From the NCBI GenBank assembly GCA_008508345.1, contig QNGE01000889.1, positions 124,001-188,000 of the forward strand: a stretch of DNA of 64,000 bases. The letters are read 5' to 3'. The notes beneath the pieces are model-generated. The model was not told the DNA's origin. It worked only from the letters and a program-made list of their open reading frames with translations, and made no database searches. Source of the DNA: Paragonimus westermani. Its lineage: Eukaryota; Platyhelminthes; Trematoda; Plagiorchiida; Troglotrematidae. Both the position numbers and the translations under genes were made by a program. Positions 47,861 to 60,842 of this stretch are shown here, in pieces; within the stretch, counting starts at the first letter, position 1, and each line of letters starts with the position of its first letter.

Positions 47861-48524
47861 CTACGAAACTTTATCGGCTTCCGCTTGAGTGATTCATCCT
47901 CATGACCCGCTAATCCCAATCTGTCTGAGGAGGAACTGCAAACAGTAAAACCCGGTCCACTTGCCAAACCAGAGGGACCGCCACGCGATTCTGTGTCTGT
48001 CCTGTCCAAACCGTCACTGACCGGATCGGCTGAGCGCAACAGTGACCAAGAGTCCACCTCAAATTCGCGGCTTTTCAACGCTTGTCCGAGAATGCATGCT
48101 CGGTCGGCCAACGACGGACTAGCTGGATCTAGTTCGTTTGGATTAGAGCAATCCACACGAAATGTAAGGCCAACATCATCGGCGCTGACCTCAGTTGAAA
48201 TGACCACGGGAATGTCTACTTGCTGGCTGCCACCGAAAAGCGCGCCATCAGTGGATTGACTCATCGCACTCGGCTTGCCACCATCAGCCCCTCTAACTAT
48301 GGACGCCACATCAGCGTCTTTGGAACTCAATTTGGCTCGGGCACCTGCATCTTCAGCGTTATCGGCGTTGTTCTCATTGTTATGGCATGTGACAGCGCGA
48401 GTTGTCTTTGATGGGGTACCAGCAACTCTTACGACCGAAGCCCGTTCGCGTAGGCGTCTCAGAGTGCGTGGTTCTGGGACTTTCATTGGCTGGTGCATAT
48501 GAGGGTAGACCAGATGACGATGAC
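47861..48524 (-). CDS. Large internal exon of unidentified host gene (exon candidate 2)
   Basis: A 664-nt exon. The acceptor follows a pyrimidine tract (CTGTTCTTTCCCC, then CTAATAAG before 48524), and the donor is a consensus CGTAG|GTGAGAG at 47861/47860. The first two bases GT complete the A left by the exon at 55617-55995 as Ser, and it leaves AG for the next exon. About 220 residues include a basic patch (RTLRRLRERASVVRVAGTPS), an Asn/Asp-rich stretch, IPVVISTEVSADDVGLTF and a Gly/Ser-rich C-terminus ending KRKPIKFR. It is GC-richer than its flanks, as expected of coding DNA. Mostly polar; no domain recognised. Confidence 0.7.
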
Positions 48525-50800
48525 CTTATTAGCAGATACCAAGGGGAAAGAACAGGGATACCAGTTCCGTTGGCCACAAAGAAAGGTTTACCAAAACTTT
48601 AGGTGGGTATGACGGCACAAAACCAGAGGCAAACAGACCGAAAAAGAAAAGGATGTGTAAGCGAATTCACACGAACATTCTGTTTGGGAAGGACCCGTTG
48701 ATACTGTGACTAAACTTGCAACTGGATTCAGAGCAGAGACGGAGGAACCAACGCAAACATATCGCTACCTAATGGATAAAAACAAGATGAAGGTCCTTGT
48801 CCTCAGAGAGTTTTTGATGAAAAACATGACTGATCGCATGGGGACCGCGCCCTGTAACTGACGGCTACCTAACACAATCAACAATGTGGTCGGTTGATTA
48901 AACACCCTACGGTCCCCGCTTCCCCCTAGCTGCTCTCTTAAGGAACAATCTCTGTGCACACCAGGTTGTTAGGCGTTAGGTTGAATCAAAAGCCTGTCAA
49001 GTGACACACGTTCAGTCTTCATGGGGAAATCGTTCACAGCCATGACTATGCAGGGTGGAATGAATAATCATTTCGGCAATCGGCAGCACAATTGTATACA
49101 ACATCAAGGAGAAACCGAACATTAAGCTGCCGCTGTGTGTTGGGCAGACTAAGAAAACAATCGAAACAATGAAGTCCAGGCGGACTTAGAATCATTTACA
49201 CTCTGCATTAGGGCAATGGGTAGTTCAATCATGACGCAGAAGACTTGTAACATGGAAGAGAAGTCTAACACGCAAATATGTGGTGGTCTGTTCTGGGGAT
49301 TCGTCGTCAGTGGCGAGTCTTAGTTACAGCGAGAACTGACCTTTACGCGATCCACATCGCCAATGATGCTATTCTCACTGTCCCAATGTGGTTCATGAGT
49401 TTGTTAGGAAACACAGCAACCTGATTTCTTCAGCTGTTGGGCTCCCACTCAAGAAGCATCATTAAAATGGAGAAAAAAATGGCGCCGAGGCCTCCTACTG
49501 AATGACTCCACCCAACGATTAGAGTGTTGGCTTCAACGAGATAGACCTAAAAAAACTCGTTTCGCCGTGGTGTGTTCTCTACAACAAACTCCGATGCAAT
49601 GCCAGTGTGTTAAGCAGACTGGTCACTCGGTCAACATGTCAGTTTGCTCGAGTGGTCAACACTGATTAGCTGTAGCCTTCTATGAATCATTGGTTGACTT
49701 CGTGTCAATGACTTTATCCACTCAAATCCTTTTACATTTTCCTTCCTACCGCAGCATAGTCTAATCTTGGTACTTGGTAACATTTGCTCGTTTTTGTGGA
49801 GGTTTCCTGTGTCCAGCGTCATTCATTTCTTAGAATGCACTCAAATTCTCCTCTTCAGTTATTCTGCTGCTTCCATTTTACACGACCGACAGCCGTAGTC
49901 CCCAACACCACTCTACTGGTCCGTCGCTGTAGGGTTTCTGGAACACAATATACCTATATCTTATCGCCTCCCTGAAAAACCGGTAGGCCTCGGATTTCAC
50001 TGTCGTTACACCTCTTTTGATTTATCACTCGTCGTCTCCATTCACCATGCACTTCAGTCTCGTTCGGTGAGGTTCTCATACTAAACGCAGATGCGCGTGA
50101 AGTGAACTGTTTCACCAAGACTATCCCGTTTCTTGCGTGACATCAAATACAGATCATTTCTGAATGAAAACAAGTTGCAGTAATCACTGAATCGGCCTTG
50201 TCATTCGACTGACTCTGGTATGAGATGCTGGTACGATGCTTGTTTGAGCTCTGGGATTAGGGTGTTTCCCGTTAAGGTATACTCCATAATATCAACATGG
50301 TCAAAGTGAAGCTCATCTAAATGTTGCGTAACATGCATCTTCGTTTGTGCGTAGTATAGTTCGTACATCTGAGAACTAAAAAGGAGGTCCCAACGCCAGA
50401 AAGTCCAGAGACCAGAGGCGACTACTGGGGCCGTGTGTATGCACTATGGAGGACGTCACCAAAGCGAATGACAATGCACTGTTACTCAGTGTGTGCGGAT
50501 ACACGTACGCCATTCAAATAAGTGTACGTGTTCGTTGTCCTATGTTTCTGCTACCTTGGCGTGGTGGTCAGGCTTGCGTGCTGTTTAGATCCTGAGGGCT
50601 GTGCTGACTGTGACTTCGGTCCTTGCAGGTTCAACCTTGTCAGATTGGCCGATGGGGAGCACCCAGACAAAAAGCAGTTGCGCGAGTGTCTGTGGACTTC
50701 TATCCATTCCTTTCTTCGGCTTTGTTGGTGCATTGTATGATGAATGGTCTGCCTGGCTTTTCATAGTTGAGCGAGAAATTTGCTTTTCNTCACTGACAGG
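48525..50800. other. Intron sequence
   Basis: No gene or recognised repeat. One ambiguous base (N) stands at 50789. Confidence 0.4.
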
Positions 50801-51560
50801 CTAATCCGAATCGGATGCCGCCAACCATGTTCTCACATAACCTGTAAAAGATTTCGTGCAATACACAAATTCGTGGGCCAAGCGCCTTTTGCGGTCACAA
50901 CAGAAAAAGGAACTTTTCTCATGAGGTCTAGACAACATTTCAGCCATGTACGTTTGAACCGTAGGTTGACAGACCAATTCGACTAGCTTTTGCGTAACCC
51001 TCTGGGCTCGACGGATATCGGTTTCCTGATTATTGAAACTAGTGATTTGGGTGTACGTGCTAAACCTACGAAGGCACCGAAAACCACTGACATTCCAACA
51101 GTCTACCTCGCCGGTGAAGTAGTGTACAGCTTTCGGGTGTGCAGCCGAACGAAACTGATCGTGAACACTATCACCAGAGATATTAGGATGAGTTGGCAAG
51201 CTTCGAACGAAGAAGCTAGAGTAGTATGCAAACTTCTGGCCACGGTGCCCACCAGCGAGGTTACAGACAGCCGTTCCGACCTTGTCCAGTCTCACCGACA
51301 CAACACATTGAGGCGAATGGAAGTGATCAAACTCACTGATACGAAGTCAACCAATAATCTTCGGAAAGCTACAGCTAATCAGTGTTGGTCACTCGAGCAA
51401 ACTCGAGCAAACTAGCATGCCAGCGGAGTGCCCATTTTGTATGGCACTCTGGTGTAGGACCACATTTCTTGCACCTGCGTAAACCGGGTTGTGTACGTGT
51501 CACTAGAACCGCTTGGTGCCACAAATGCTGGTTTTTCATTCAATTCGGGGAGCAGCACGT
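50801..51560. other. Region with overlapping long frames on opposite strands, unassigned
   Basis: A 166-codon minus frame (50801-51301) overlaps plus frames of 68 and 141 codons (50780-50986, 50990-51415) separated by one stop. None shows a domain I can name. The plus reading (PTVYLAGEVVYSF, NEEARVVCKLLATVPTSEV) continues into a Cys/His-containing stretch to about 51530 and could be an eroded retroelement gag. That is a guess. It lies in a host-gene intron. Confidence 0.25.
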
Positions 51561-51909
51561 TTCCAGCAACAGTGAGTTCCGTACTCTTTATGAAATTGCA
51601 CTGTTTTTAAAAGTCGTCTGACTCTCATTCATTAGTACATCATAAGTGTTTTTGGTTTGCTGAAGGCGTATTTCGGAAATATGACACATGCTCCGAAGAA
51701 TACAGCTTACGGAGTTTGGGAAGAGGAGTATCTGGATGTACAGTGAGATGTAGTCCACCTGTTGAGATAACAGGGAGAGAGTGGAAGGATTTAGGTGGGG
51801 TTCACACAGCACTTGATGTGTATAGGACAAGAAAGTGAAGCGATCCAAGGATAGATTGCACCGTTTTCAATCAAAGGGGAAAACTGGAAGTCCTCCAGGG
51901 TATGCTGAG
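51561..51909. other. Spacer, nothing recognised
   Basis: Short frames only. Confidence 0.35.
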
Positions 51910-52965
51910 TCATCAACATCAACATCTTCGCCACCAAAGACTGCAATACATCAGTGGTTCTCGCTGACGTTTAACTGCCACAAAACCATGAAGAAAAAAG
52001 CGAACACCAGCTAACAAATACAAGAGGAGAGGGACCTAGTGGATAAAAAGTAGCCCATAGTCAAGCATCGAAGTAAAAACAAACCAAAAAACCATAGGTG
52101 AAAGTAAGGCGTCATCCTTACGGCTTTCACTGTCCACGCTATTAAGTGCACTTGTTTCACAGACAACTGAGCCAAACAACCATAACATTCACTCAACTGA
52201 ACCCAACTATCCGCCACCTCACCTGAATTCACCAGCACCGAGTCCGTGAGTCGTGAGATCCTCGACCCAGAAGATGAACCCGACCGACGGTGGCTAGCCC
52301 CTTACGGAATGACCTCATTCACCCACACCAGTCGGCCGCAAAATACGCAGAAAATGATCGTGTCGCACAGAAATAGCCGGCATTCTTAGTATATGGCCCA
52401 ACCATTTGAGTTTATGTACACTAAGAGAGTGGACAAAAGGACCTGCTTGGCGCTCACTAAAAATGTCTGCTTCTCATCATCTCACGGTGAAAATCACTCA
52501 CATTTGATCGCAGCCTTCGCATTCAGATAGGCTTTCCAGTCGGCCCTTTTCGAAAAGAACTAGACTCGAGTTTCGCTCTTGTTAGAGCTTGTCAATAGTG
52601 CATATCCTTACCACGGCCGATGTTAGGATTCCGACCACGCTCGAGTCTAGTTCTTCTTTTCGAAAGAGGCCGGCTGGAAGGTCTATTTGACTGCGAAGGC
52701 TATGATCAAATAGGAGAGGTGTTCAACTTGAAATTAACCAAATCCCCGACTACTCATCAGTAATCACTTCCTATCTGTCTTTTTGCTTGCCTGTTGGTAC
52801 CATTCGATGTGGGCGATCGAACGCAGACAACCGTGATCAAATATCTGAAGACTGATCATACCCCTTAATGTCAGAGGCTGGGTTTCGCAGCGGCAGGACA
52901 ACAGAGTCCTCCGTCGTCATATGTATACAATCCTTAAGTTTTAGGTGGATATGCTCTGACGCCAG
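51910..52965 (-). mobile_element. RTE-like LINE, 3' part, split by a foldback insertion (copy 10)
   Basis: The minus-strand tail (ATCAACATCAACATC at 51915-51929) is followed by the family 3' UTR and RT-end sequence. It is interrupted at about 52485-52780, then resumes (CGATCGAACGCAGACAACCGTGATCAAATATC matches 16.53 kb) and reaches GCTGGGTTTCGCAGCGGCAGG, equivalent to 16.59 kb. The RTE copy is older than the insertion it carries. Confidence 0.75.
52502..52711. mobile_element. Foldback (MITE-like) element of about 210 bp inside RTE copy
   Basis: Arms 52502-52570 and 52640-52711 are about 70 bases each and reverse-complement each other with few mismatches and small indels (for example ATTTGATCGCAGCCTTCGC against GCGAAGGCTATGATCAAAT). 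The 69-base loop contains GTCAATAGTGCATATCCTTA and CCACGGCCG, the core of the dispersed repeats at 18.7 and 31.7 kb. There is no transposase. The flanks show a possible imperfect duplication (TCTGCTTCTCATC / TCACTTCCTATC). Confidence 0.65.
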
Positions 52966-55616
52966 AAGTGTACCACATCAACCAGTACCGCCCTAGTCTT
53001 GAAGACACGCAGTTTTACTTCATGCCCTACACATTCGCAATAGCTGATGGCATGCTGACTGACATACTGATTGCAAGCGACATCAGTTGCTCGAGAGGAA
53101 TCACCGAGAGGAACTTGGGGAACAAGTCATTTCTTTTACAGTTGGCCGTTTAGAGTAAAACCGAACGATTAACGTGGACAAACAGACGCGTGCCACGGAC
53201 AGACAAACAGAAGACGGTAGTCATCGAGGATAAGTTTAATGATATTAGTGAACATGATGGATGACAGAATTAATGTCAAGAGTTTAGAAGAAAACCGTCA
53301 CAATATTGTGGGCGCCCGTTTGTGCACAATCCATTAGTGAATTGGAAGATCTTTGGTTATAGCAAATGTGAAATGGTCTTCTAGGAGGGAAGCATAATGT
53401 GTACTCTTATATCAATCGCCAGCATTTTTGTACCTAACAACGAATGGAAACTGGACGTCCCACCAAGACCATTAGTCAAAAGTTCATCATCAAAATGCGG
53501 CATACACAGTATGACAGTGATCTGATACCCGTTTGCGTGCAGCTCGGATCTGGAACTGGTTGACAACCACTGGAGTTTGCTGGCTGGAAAAATGTACGGA
53601 AAGAGTTGTACCTACGCACAGAAATCAGAGCTGATAGATACTATCCGACAAGTATGGATTCAAATTCCGCAATCGCACTTGCGCCCCTCAATAAATAACA
53701 TGCACAAGTGACGCATAGCAATTCGCAGACAGAATCCACAGCCCAATTTAGAACGCTACAATCAGTGAAAGTATGAGACAGAGTAATTTTGACTTACTAC
53801 ACTGATCTGATTGTTTCCAACTGCTGAATGGTACAATACAGCAAACTGTGTATTTTGTAATCACCTGCTGACACCAAAGCACGAACTTCTACTCACAGAA
53901 ATAGGCGAGAAAGACGAAAGACTTTGGTTTCCACGCAGTGAGACCGGCATAATAATTGCATTAAACAAGATACCAGAAAATTCCGTGAACTGACTTATCT
54001 ATCGTGGGAACAGAAAAGCCACCATAAAGAACAACGATGACAGCGCACTGTATACAAGAAAATTTAGGAGCTTAACCACACGCGGACAACCTATTCATCA
54101 GCTAACTGATGTTTCAGTGAGAAATAATTTGCACAACAGCCGCTTGTCTTGTCTTACGACCAGGAGTTATGTGAACAAACGGATGGAGATCAAGTATCAA
54201 GGTGCAGACAAACAACGATAATATGAAGACGTTACACCAGTATAAGAAATACGGCAAAACTCTATCGGCTTAGGATGATCCGGTGTCACTTTCGAGTGGC
54301 CTCACATCAGTATAAGATGAACAAGTAGCTTTCCCGACGTCATCTAACAGTGGATTAGACAGGAAAGAAAACATTGTACCGAACTGGCTCAACACACGTC
54401 AGTAAAACACAGTAACCAGAACACACTGAGATGATAGAGAGGACAAACGTGACTCCCAGCCTTGTCAACATGGTCATGCCTCAACCATATACGGTGAACG
54501 GTCTCACTCGTGTCGGACAGGGCACCGGTTGCTACGAAACTTCGTACGCTGACTAACTGCAGACATAACAAAAAATGGCGGAAACCACACGGGCAACTTT
54601 AAGCTCACTTCGAGTCACAGAAAAGCGATACCGACACAAACCGAAATGATTCCCATATATGCTAAAGTAGATAAGATGGAGGAAATAATTTATTCACTGT
54701 CAGCCAGAATTCCACTTATTTCCGTCCGTTACCTTATTGATGTAAATAACCTCAAAGGGCAAAACAATGTTCAAGTGATATATCTGTCAACCATGGGTTT
54801 CATACATGTGTAATAATATAAAGTGCAGCAGGAATAAAAAGGTTGAGTTCTTGGTAGGATGCTAAGAATCGCGAGTTGCTAAAAAAAACTTGTTTGATTT
54901 TGGCTAACTATATCATCAGGATGAATACAGAAACCGTGAAAGTAGATCAAGGAAGCATCGTAAATTGGTAATAGGTTCGTAGCTTACTGTTTCAGCAAAC
55001 CAGGTTAGCAAACAGAGGCAGTATGTTGCTTACTATGTTACAGTTGACTGAAACATTCTCGTTGGTAATCTGGAATCCGCATCTCTATGAACAGCACTTA
55101 ACCAACTTCAATATCATCAAGATGTCAAACAGGCTGACGTTTGAACTCTCTGAAGGTAGATTAAGGCAAGGTGAAAACACCAAGAACATACAGACACGGA
55201 AGCCCTGAACACAAGCAGGTGGATCCGTGGCTCGATCAGCCGCTCAACGTAACAGTGCCGGATAAAACTTCGAAGGCAAGTGAAAAAGCAAGGTTAGTTC
55301 TAAGAGCCAACAGTCATTCGGGGCAAGCACAGTATTAGCTGTCACACGGCCATAGTAGATGGCGGTTCCGATATACCTTGGTCGTTCACGGTTGATCAGT
55401 TTACCCAGACAGAGGCTGATTAACACAAACCCACGTTATGTAGTTTAGTCCCAAACTGCCAACCCAATTGGCAGGAATTCCAAAATGAAGTGTATAAACC
55501 AAAGCTAGCAAGAAATAAGCAAGAGTAAAAATACTGCCAAAGTTGACTAAGAACCAATATTATTAGGGCAACGGTTGGGGGCACCAGAATGGGCCCGACA
55601 AAAGGACCGCACGTAC
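52966..55616. other. Intron sequence
   Basis: About 2.6 kb with only short frames; no repeat or gene recognised. Confidence 0.4.
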
Positions 55617-55995
55617 TTCGGAAGTCTTCGTCGTCGTAATGCCTTGTCTTACGAGGTTGCGAGGCAAGTGACACAGCACCTGATTTTTCACTGTGAGATG
55701 AGGTGCTAACACTAAACTGTCTCAGACTGTCTGAAGACAAGCACAATTTCATGTTTGCATCAATCGCAGAGTCATTGGATTGGTCCAGATCATCAGTTAC
55801 AATGGGGAACGGCACCGCTGAGGGATGCTTCATCACTTCGTCCAGGAATACGGATCCGGGACAAATTGGCTTTTCCACGTCGGAGTGATGAACGGTATGG
55901 GATGAATCAACACCACTGCCGCAGACGACGATGCCGTGCATATTGGAAGAACAGCCACCGAGCCATGGAGGAGGACCATAATGTGGACGGGTATC
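55617..55995 (-). CDS. Internal exon of unidentified host gene (exon candidate 1)
   Basis: A 379-nt exon has a pyrimidine-rich acceptor (TGTGTCATTTTTCTCCAAAG before 55995) and a donor CCGAA|GTACGTGCGG at 55617/55616. It starts in phase 0 and leaves one base (A) that joins GT of the next exon as Ser. The 126 residues start DTRPHYGPPPWLGGCSSNMH and contain SLRQFSVSTSSHSEKSG and an acidic end (HYDDEDFR). Polar and Ser/Asp-rich; no domain recognised. The 5' end of the gene was not located. Confidence 0.65.
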
Positions 55996-58900
55996 CTTTG
56001 GAGAAAAATGACACAAAGGCAATCAGCACAATGTGATGATCAAACATCTTCAGTCTAAACACAATCAATGGTTCACTACCATCTACCAGAACCTCTACAC
56101 TGATCTTAGCCAAATATCGTTGCATGAGGTTAAATGAATATGATTCAATGTGAAAACAAAAAGCTAAAAGAAAAGCCGCCGAGAAAACCATAGTGTAGAA
56201 AAAACATTCGCGCTAAAATAAAGTTTTTGAACGTTAACTCAACTGTCAGTAAGTTGTGACGTTAATCTTAGATGAAATGGAGTCTGCCGTCTTGGATAGG
56301 CGTTCAGTCGCTTGACCCAAAACAGATAAATGAGAAGAGACGCGGCAACGCTGTTTATTGGAAGAACGAGACAAAACAAAGCCATAGAGGCACTAAATTT
56401 GTAGGACGAAACGATCACCATAAATGGCCAACAGACAGCGATTCAAATAAAACAGTCATATATGGCAATCACGGCGTCAGAACAAATCACGTTACAGGGG
56501 GCATCCGAAAGCAACGTGAGAAAACACAATCCAGATAATAAACAAGCGCCAGACCGCACTGCTGCAGTCTGATTGGCCGAGTTGAACCATACCACTGCCA
56601 CGAGCATACCATCCGAGGTGGGCTGGCCGATCGAAGTGGCGTGATACGTCGTGGCTGTTTCGTTAGCAGATGCGCCTCTTAACAGTATCTGAGAACTTTC
56701 AGTATTCGCCGTTTAAGCAGTATGATGTGTAGTTAAAGTCCAATGGGTAGACGTACTTGATGAGTGGCAACAGCCACGAAGCAGGTCGTATGCTTCCGGC
56801 GAATTTTGACCATTAGGCATATGACACTTAGCTCACCATACTTTCTAAAAATGACAGACTGTAAGAAACCAGCGGGGACAAAACAGAGTTTCAAACGACG
56901 ATATCACCTCAGAATCAAGGGTCAAAGAAATTAGCACGCCAAATCGGGATGAGCTTGGAACAAATTATCCGCGTAGAGTAACCTGCCGCAAGCAATCCCT
57001 TGCAAAGTAACTTTAATAGGATAAAGGTCATGTAGAAAACATGTAGTAAACACTATCCTGAACCTAGGCACAGTCATCCACGACAAAACACCCGTTAAGT
57101 CCACAGGAGTCATGTTGCTAGGCCTCACAGTAACCTGAGATTATGTTGACAACGCAATTCTGTGGGACTTTGTTGAGAAATGGAGCACCTGATGGGCGGT
57201 ATACAGTTTAAAGCCACGTTGCAGTTATACGTCAAGCAGCCTGGAGGCTTGCGGTAGTTGATCGCTATTGTTTGCTGCCTCCGGCAAGATATAGAACTAT
57301 TCTGTCTTTCAACTCCCCTTCAACTTTGACATCCATGACGTCCCGCACAGGGTTCTGAGTGATTTTAACAACATTACGATGGAATTGCTCTCAAAACAAG
57401 AAAACGTTGACTACACCCGTTCACCGATTCATATACAACGGCAAAGAGCCCATCCAGAAAGTGCCGTGGCTCGAACAACCGTTCACTGTAAAAGTGAGAT
57501 GAAATAACCCAAAAACATAACAACACTACAAAAGGTAAAGATAGATAAACATGAAACTAGGAAAAAGAACTAGAAAGGTTATGAGTGAAGGCATACAACT
57601 GGTTGCAGCACGCTGACACCTCGGAAAACGGTCGCACTCAGCTACTTGAGTGATCCAGAGGACCCCTACCCAGCGGGTAGCCCGTACTTATCTTACTCAA
57701 CAAAACAGTCTGGCTCCACATATTTCGTAGCCATGCCGTTCCTCGAGCCTATCGATGATGTTGTCTTACTTGGTAACAGTGCACACGTAGGCCAGGACAT
57801 CCCAGACAGTTTGACAATTAAGGCATCCAAATACAGTGTCATGCATCACCCAAGTGAAAATTATGCCCTCGAGATTAGCAGAAGCTTATAACTGCAGTGA
57901 CATTAGGTGTTGACAGCCTGAGTTTAGTCAAAGGTTCTGTTTAGTCTGAGAGTTGTAACATTGATCGAAGTGATGTTGAAGGATGTACCACCTTACACAT
58001 TGCTAAGGTTGTGAAATTTCCTAATGAAACATCTTTGACACCGATACCACATCTATCCCTAACTGAAAGGTAGGCTACACAACGCGGTATTGAAACCCGG
58101 TAGCTTCACATCAATGACCTTCATAGATTGTTTGTAAGCACCGTTAGCTGTGAAGCGCTGCCCGAGTGTGGCGGTGACAACTCATGAACAAAGATGAGCT
58201 ACGGCAAGGATTTGCGAGCAGAGCTACGGTTTATGTCGAATAATTTCACCTTAATGATTAAGATGACATGGAGGCGTCCTATGCACTGCTTAGCCGGCAC
58301 ACATCCTTTACTCATGAGTTGACTGATCAGTGGTTTGTGGTTGGCCTGTAAACTAGGAGCAACCATCAAAGCCTCGGAATGGGGTGAGGTTACAGGTCAA
58401 CGAAAAGAGGCTAATCGACTTCAGACAACAGGAGAATAAAGTGCATCGGTCACGGAAAGCGGTCACCTCACCTTTCCGCAATCTCAGTGACTGCGGTCAC
58501 GTGGCCTATCAGGTGAGTATCTGGACTGTCATTCTAGCATTAAATTAAGGGCCGCGGAGTCAAGCCTGCGGCATTCAGGGTGTGATCCGGCTCCAACAAA
58601 ATCGAACCAGCTCTCTATCATCTCGAAAATGATCACTAGAATCAACTGTTTGTAACGTCCCGCGCGTGCAACCCCCAAGGTCGACCATATCACGTCTTGA
58701 TCACACTCTGAGAGTGGCTGAAGTTACACCACGGTGGGCAGACAATAACTGTGCGAAGTGGTATGAGAAAACGCATCAAGTCTGGCCTCCAGTGGTTCTA
58801 CTAAACCGACATCCAACGGATGATTAGGTTAACTGACGAGGAACACTGTGGGATATGGCCGCAAGCTGTAGTCAAGGACAGGAATGTTGTCTTGCTAGTT

Positions 58901-60842
58901 ATGGTGACCAACGTCTGCTGTCATCATACACACTCCGTCAAAACAAATAAATCCTGGCAAAAAATCATAAATCGCCTGCAGCGTGAGACTGATGAAAAAT
59001 CTGAATTCCTCATTAACACCACAAATTTCACTCTCCGTTTCCTTTGCGCTTATTCATTTTATTAAATGTTTGGCTCGTAGTGCTGAAATGACACATATTC
59101 AGTTCTCAGGTACGGAGAATAATAACAATAATAATCAGTCGGTCGTTCGCCTGGCAAGATAATATTGTGGCTTGAGACACCGCTGATTACGGCATTTACA
59201 GGTGTTATGGAAGAAAAATGCCGGAAGAAAAAAGTACGACTTAAAACTAAATCGAATAGAATAGACTAGACAGTAGTTTTGCGGACACATACATGAATGA
59301 TACAGAATAACGTTTCAGACCGGTGGTTTGAACTATCACAAAACCACCTATCAGCTCAATTCAAAGGAACTGTCAAGTTCTTTACATTTATTGACAAAGC
59401 TGTTTTACCGTACCGTGATGCTATCCAGTCGTTGGCGGTGTTCATGAATGATGCTCAATGTGGCAAACGTTCAATTGACTTAGACTAATCAACCAAGGCT
59501 CGCTAACAAACAAGAATGTAAGCAAAATACTGTTACTCATACGATCGTAACTAATAGCGGAACTTCAGTGAAGGTTTATTCCCAGAAAATCTTTTGTTAC
59601 ACGCCGAAAAACTCCAATGGATAGTTTTGAACAGCCCAATGAGAGCTTCTTAGGAAAGAATATTAAGCCTCTCATGATGTTTCCTCCAAACACCCTGCAT
59701 AACGCTCCATAAGTGAAAAGGAATACGTCCAAGATGATACTCAACGATCATTTAAAATCGAGGACCAGACGTTAAACGTTACTAGATAATCATGAAAACA
59801 AAATGTCACGAAACCATTACTACTGTAAAAGCGAATTTTAGATGGATAGAAAAGCGCATCCAAAGTTACACATGTAGGAAAACAAAGCCTGACACATCTT
59901 GTTACTGGAGAAGAGACGTGGGAGACAGCTGGCCATATCAAACATGTTAACCGGCAAACGCGTACTAAATTTCACTTAAAAATGATTACCATAAAAATAG
60001 TTTAACTAAAGCAAACCCCATGGTTCTCTTACTGGTTCCACATGCAAACAGGGATGTCAAGATTCATAGCAAAAAACCCGTCGTCAGACAATGCATGCAA
60101 AGGATGAGTGAAATCAGAGACGGATTTTCCATTAACATGAAACAGGCTCTAAGGAGAACAGAAGTTTCCCTACGGTGGTGCTAGATCTTTCTGAAGAGGA
60201 GGCACGTTAATCTCAAGCAGCCCGATTAATCAGAGTGTGGAAGCATGCAACACAACATTACCTTCACGGGCCGCAAAAATAAGTGAGCGTTCACTACTGT
60301 AAACAGGTCTGCTCCATATTGTTTTCGGAGCATAAATATACTGCGGGACCCCACCCAAAGTAAGGTAGATGATGGGGCGTCCCTTTCTTGCAGACAATTA
60401 GAATGATTGCGCCGTCACACAATGAAGAGAGGTTACACAACATTTCGTTTTCATTCATTCACAACAGCCACACACCCAACAGGAAGACATCGCAACGGTG
60501 ATATAGGATAACCTGGAAGAGATACCAAAGCAGAACGACGTTACATTACCAAACGTTCGCTACCGTGTAACAGCATGACGCGGATATTTACACATCAGTA
60601 CAGAAGTCTGTAAACAGGCTGGGTTACATTTCGAAACGGATGAAAAGGCACAGTTAACAGCAATAATGAGCAAACTGACGCGAAAGCTAAGGAGCACAAC
60701 GAAAAAAGAAAACCCCCATGAGGAATCTTACACCGAAAACGCCTTTGAACGTTGTTTTCTTTGTCGATATTTTCGTTGTTTCTTTAGGAAGCTCGAAAAA
60801 TGACAATGATGGGTGACCAAGAAAAAGAGAAAACACTCTCAC
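55996..60842. other. Long stretch without supported genes
   Basis: About 4.8 kb. Plus frames at 57646-57891 (81 codons) and 58820-59065 have no domain. A possible 25-nt plus-strand micro-exon (58488-58512) is listed among the findings. Upstream exons of the minus-strand gene may be hidden here. Confidence 0.35.

Noticed and set aside
50789..50789. Single N in the sequence
   Set aside because: An unresolved base call, not a biological feature; it only affects a short frame of unknown value.
56931..57128. Minus frame with LLYADN, resembling an RT catalytic box
   Set aside because: Surrounding residues do not match RT motifs of any family here, and no other RT block is nearby.
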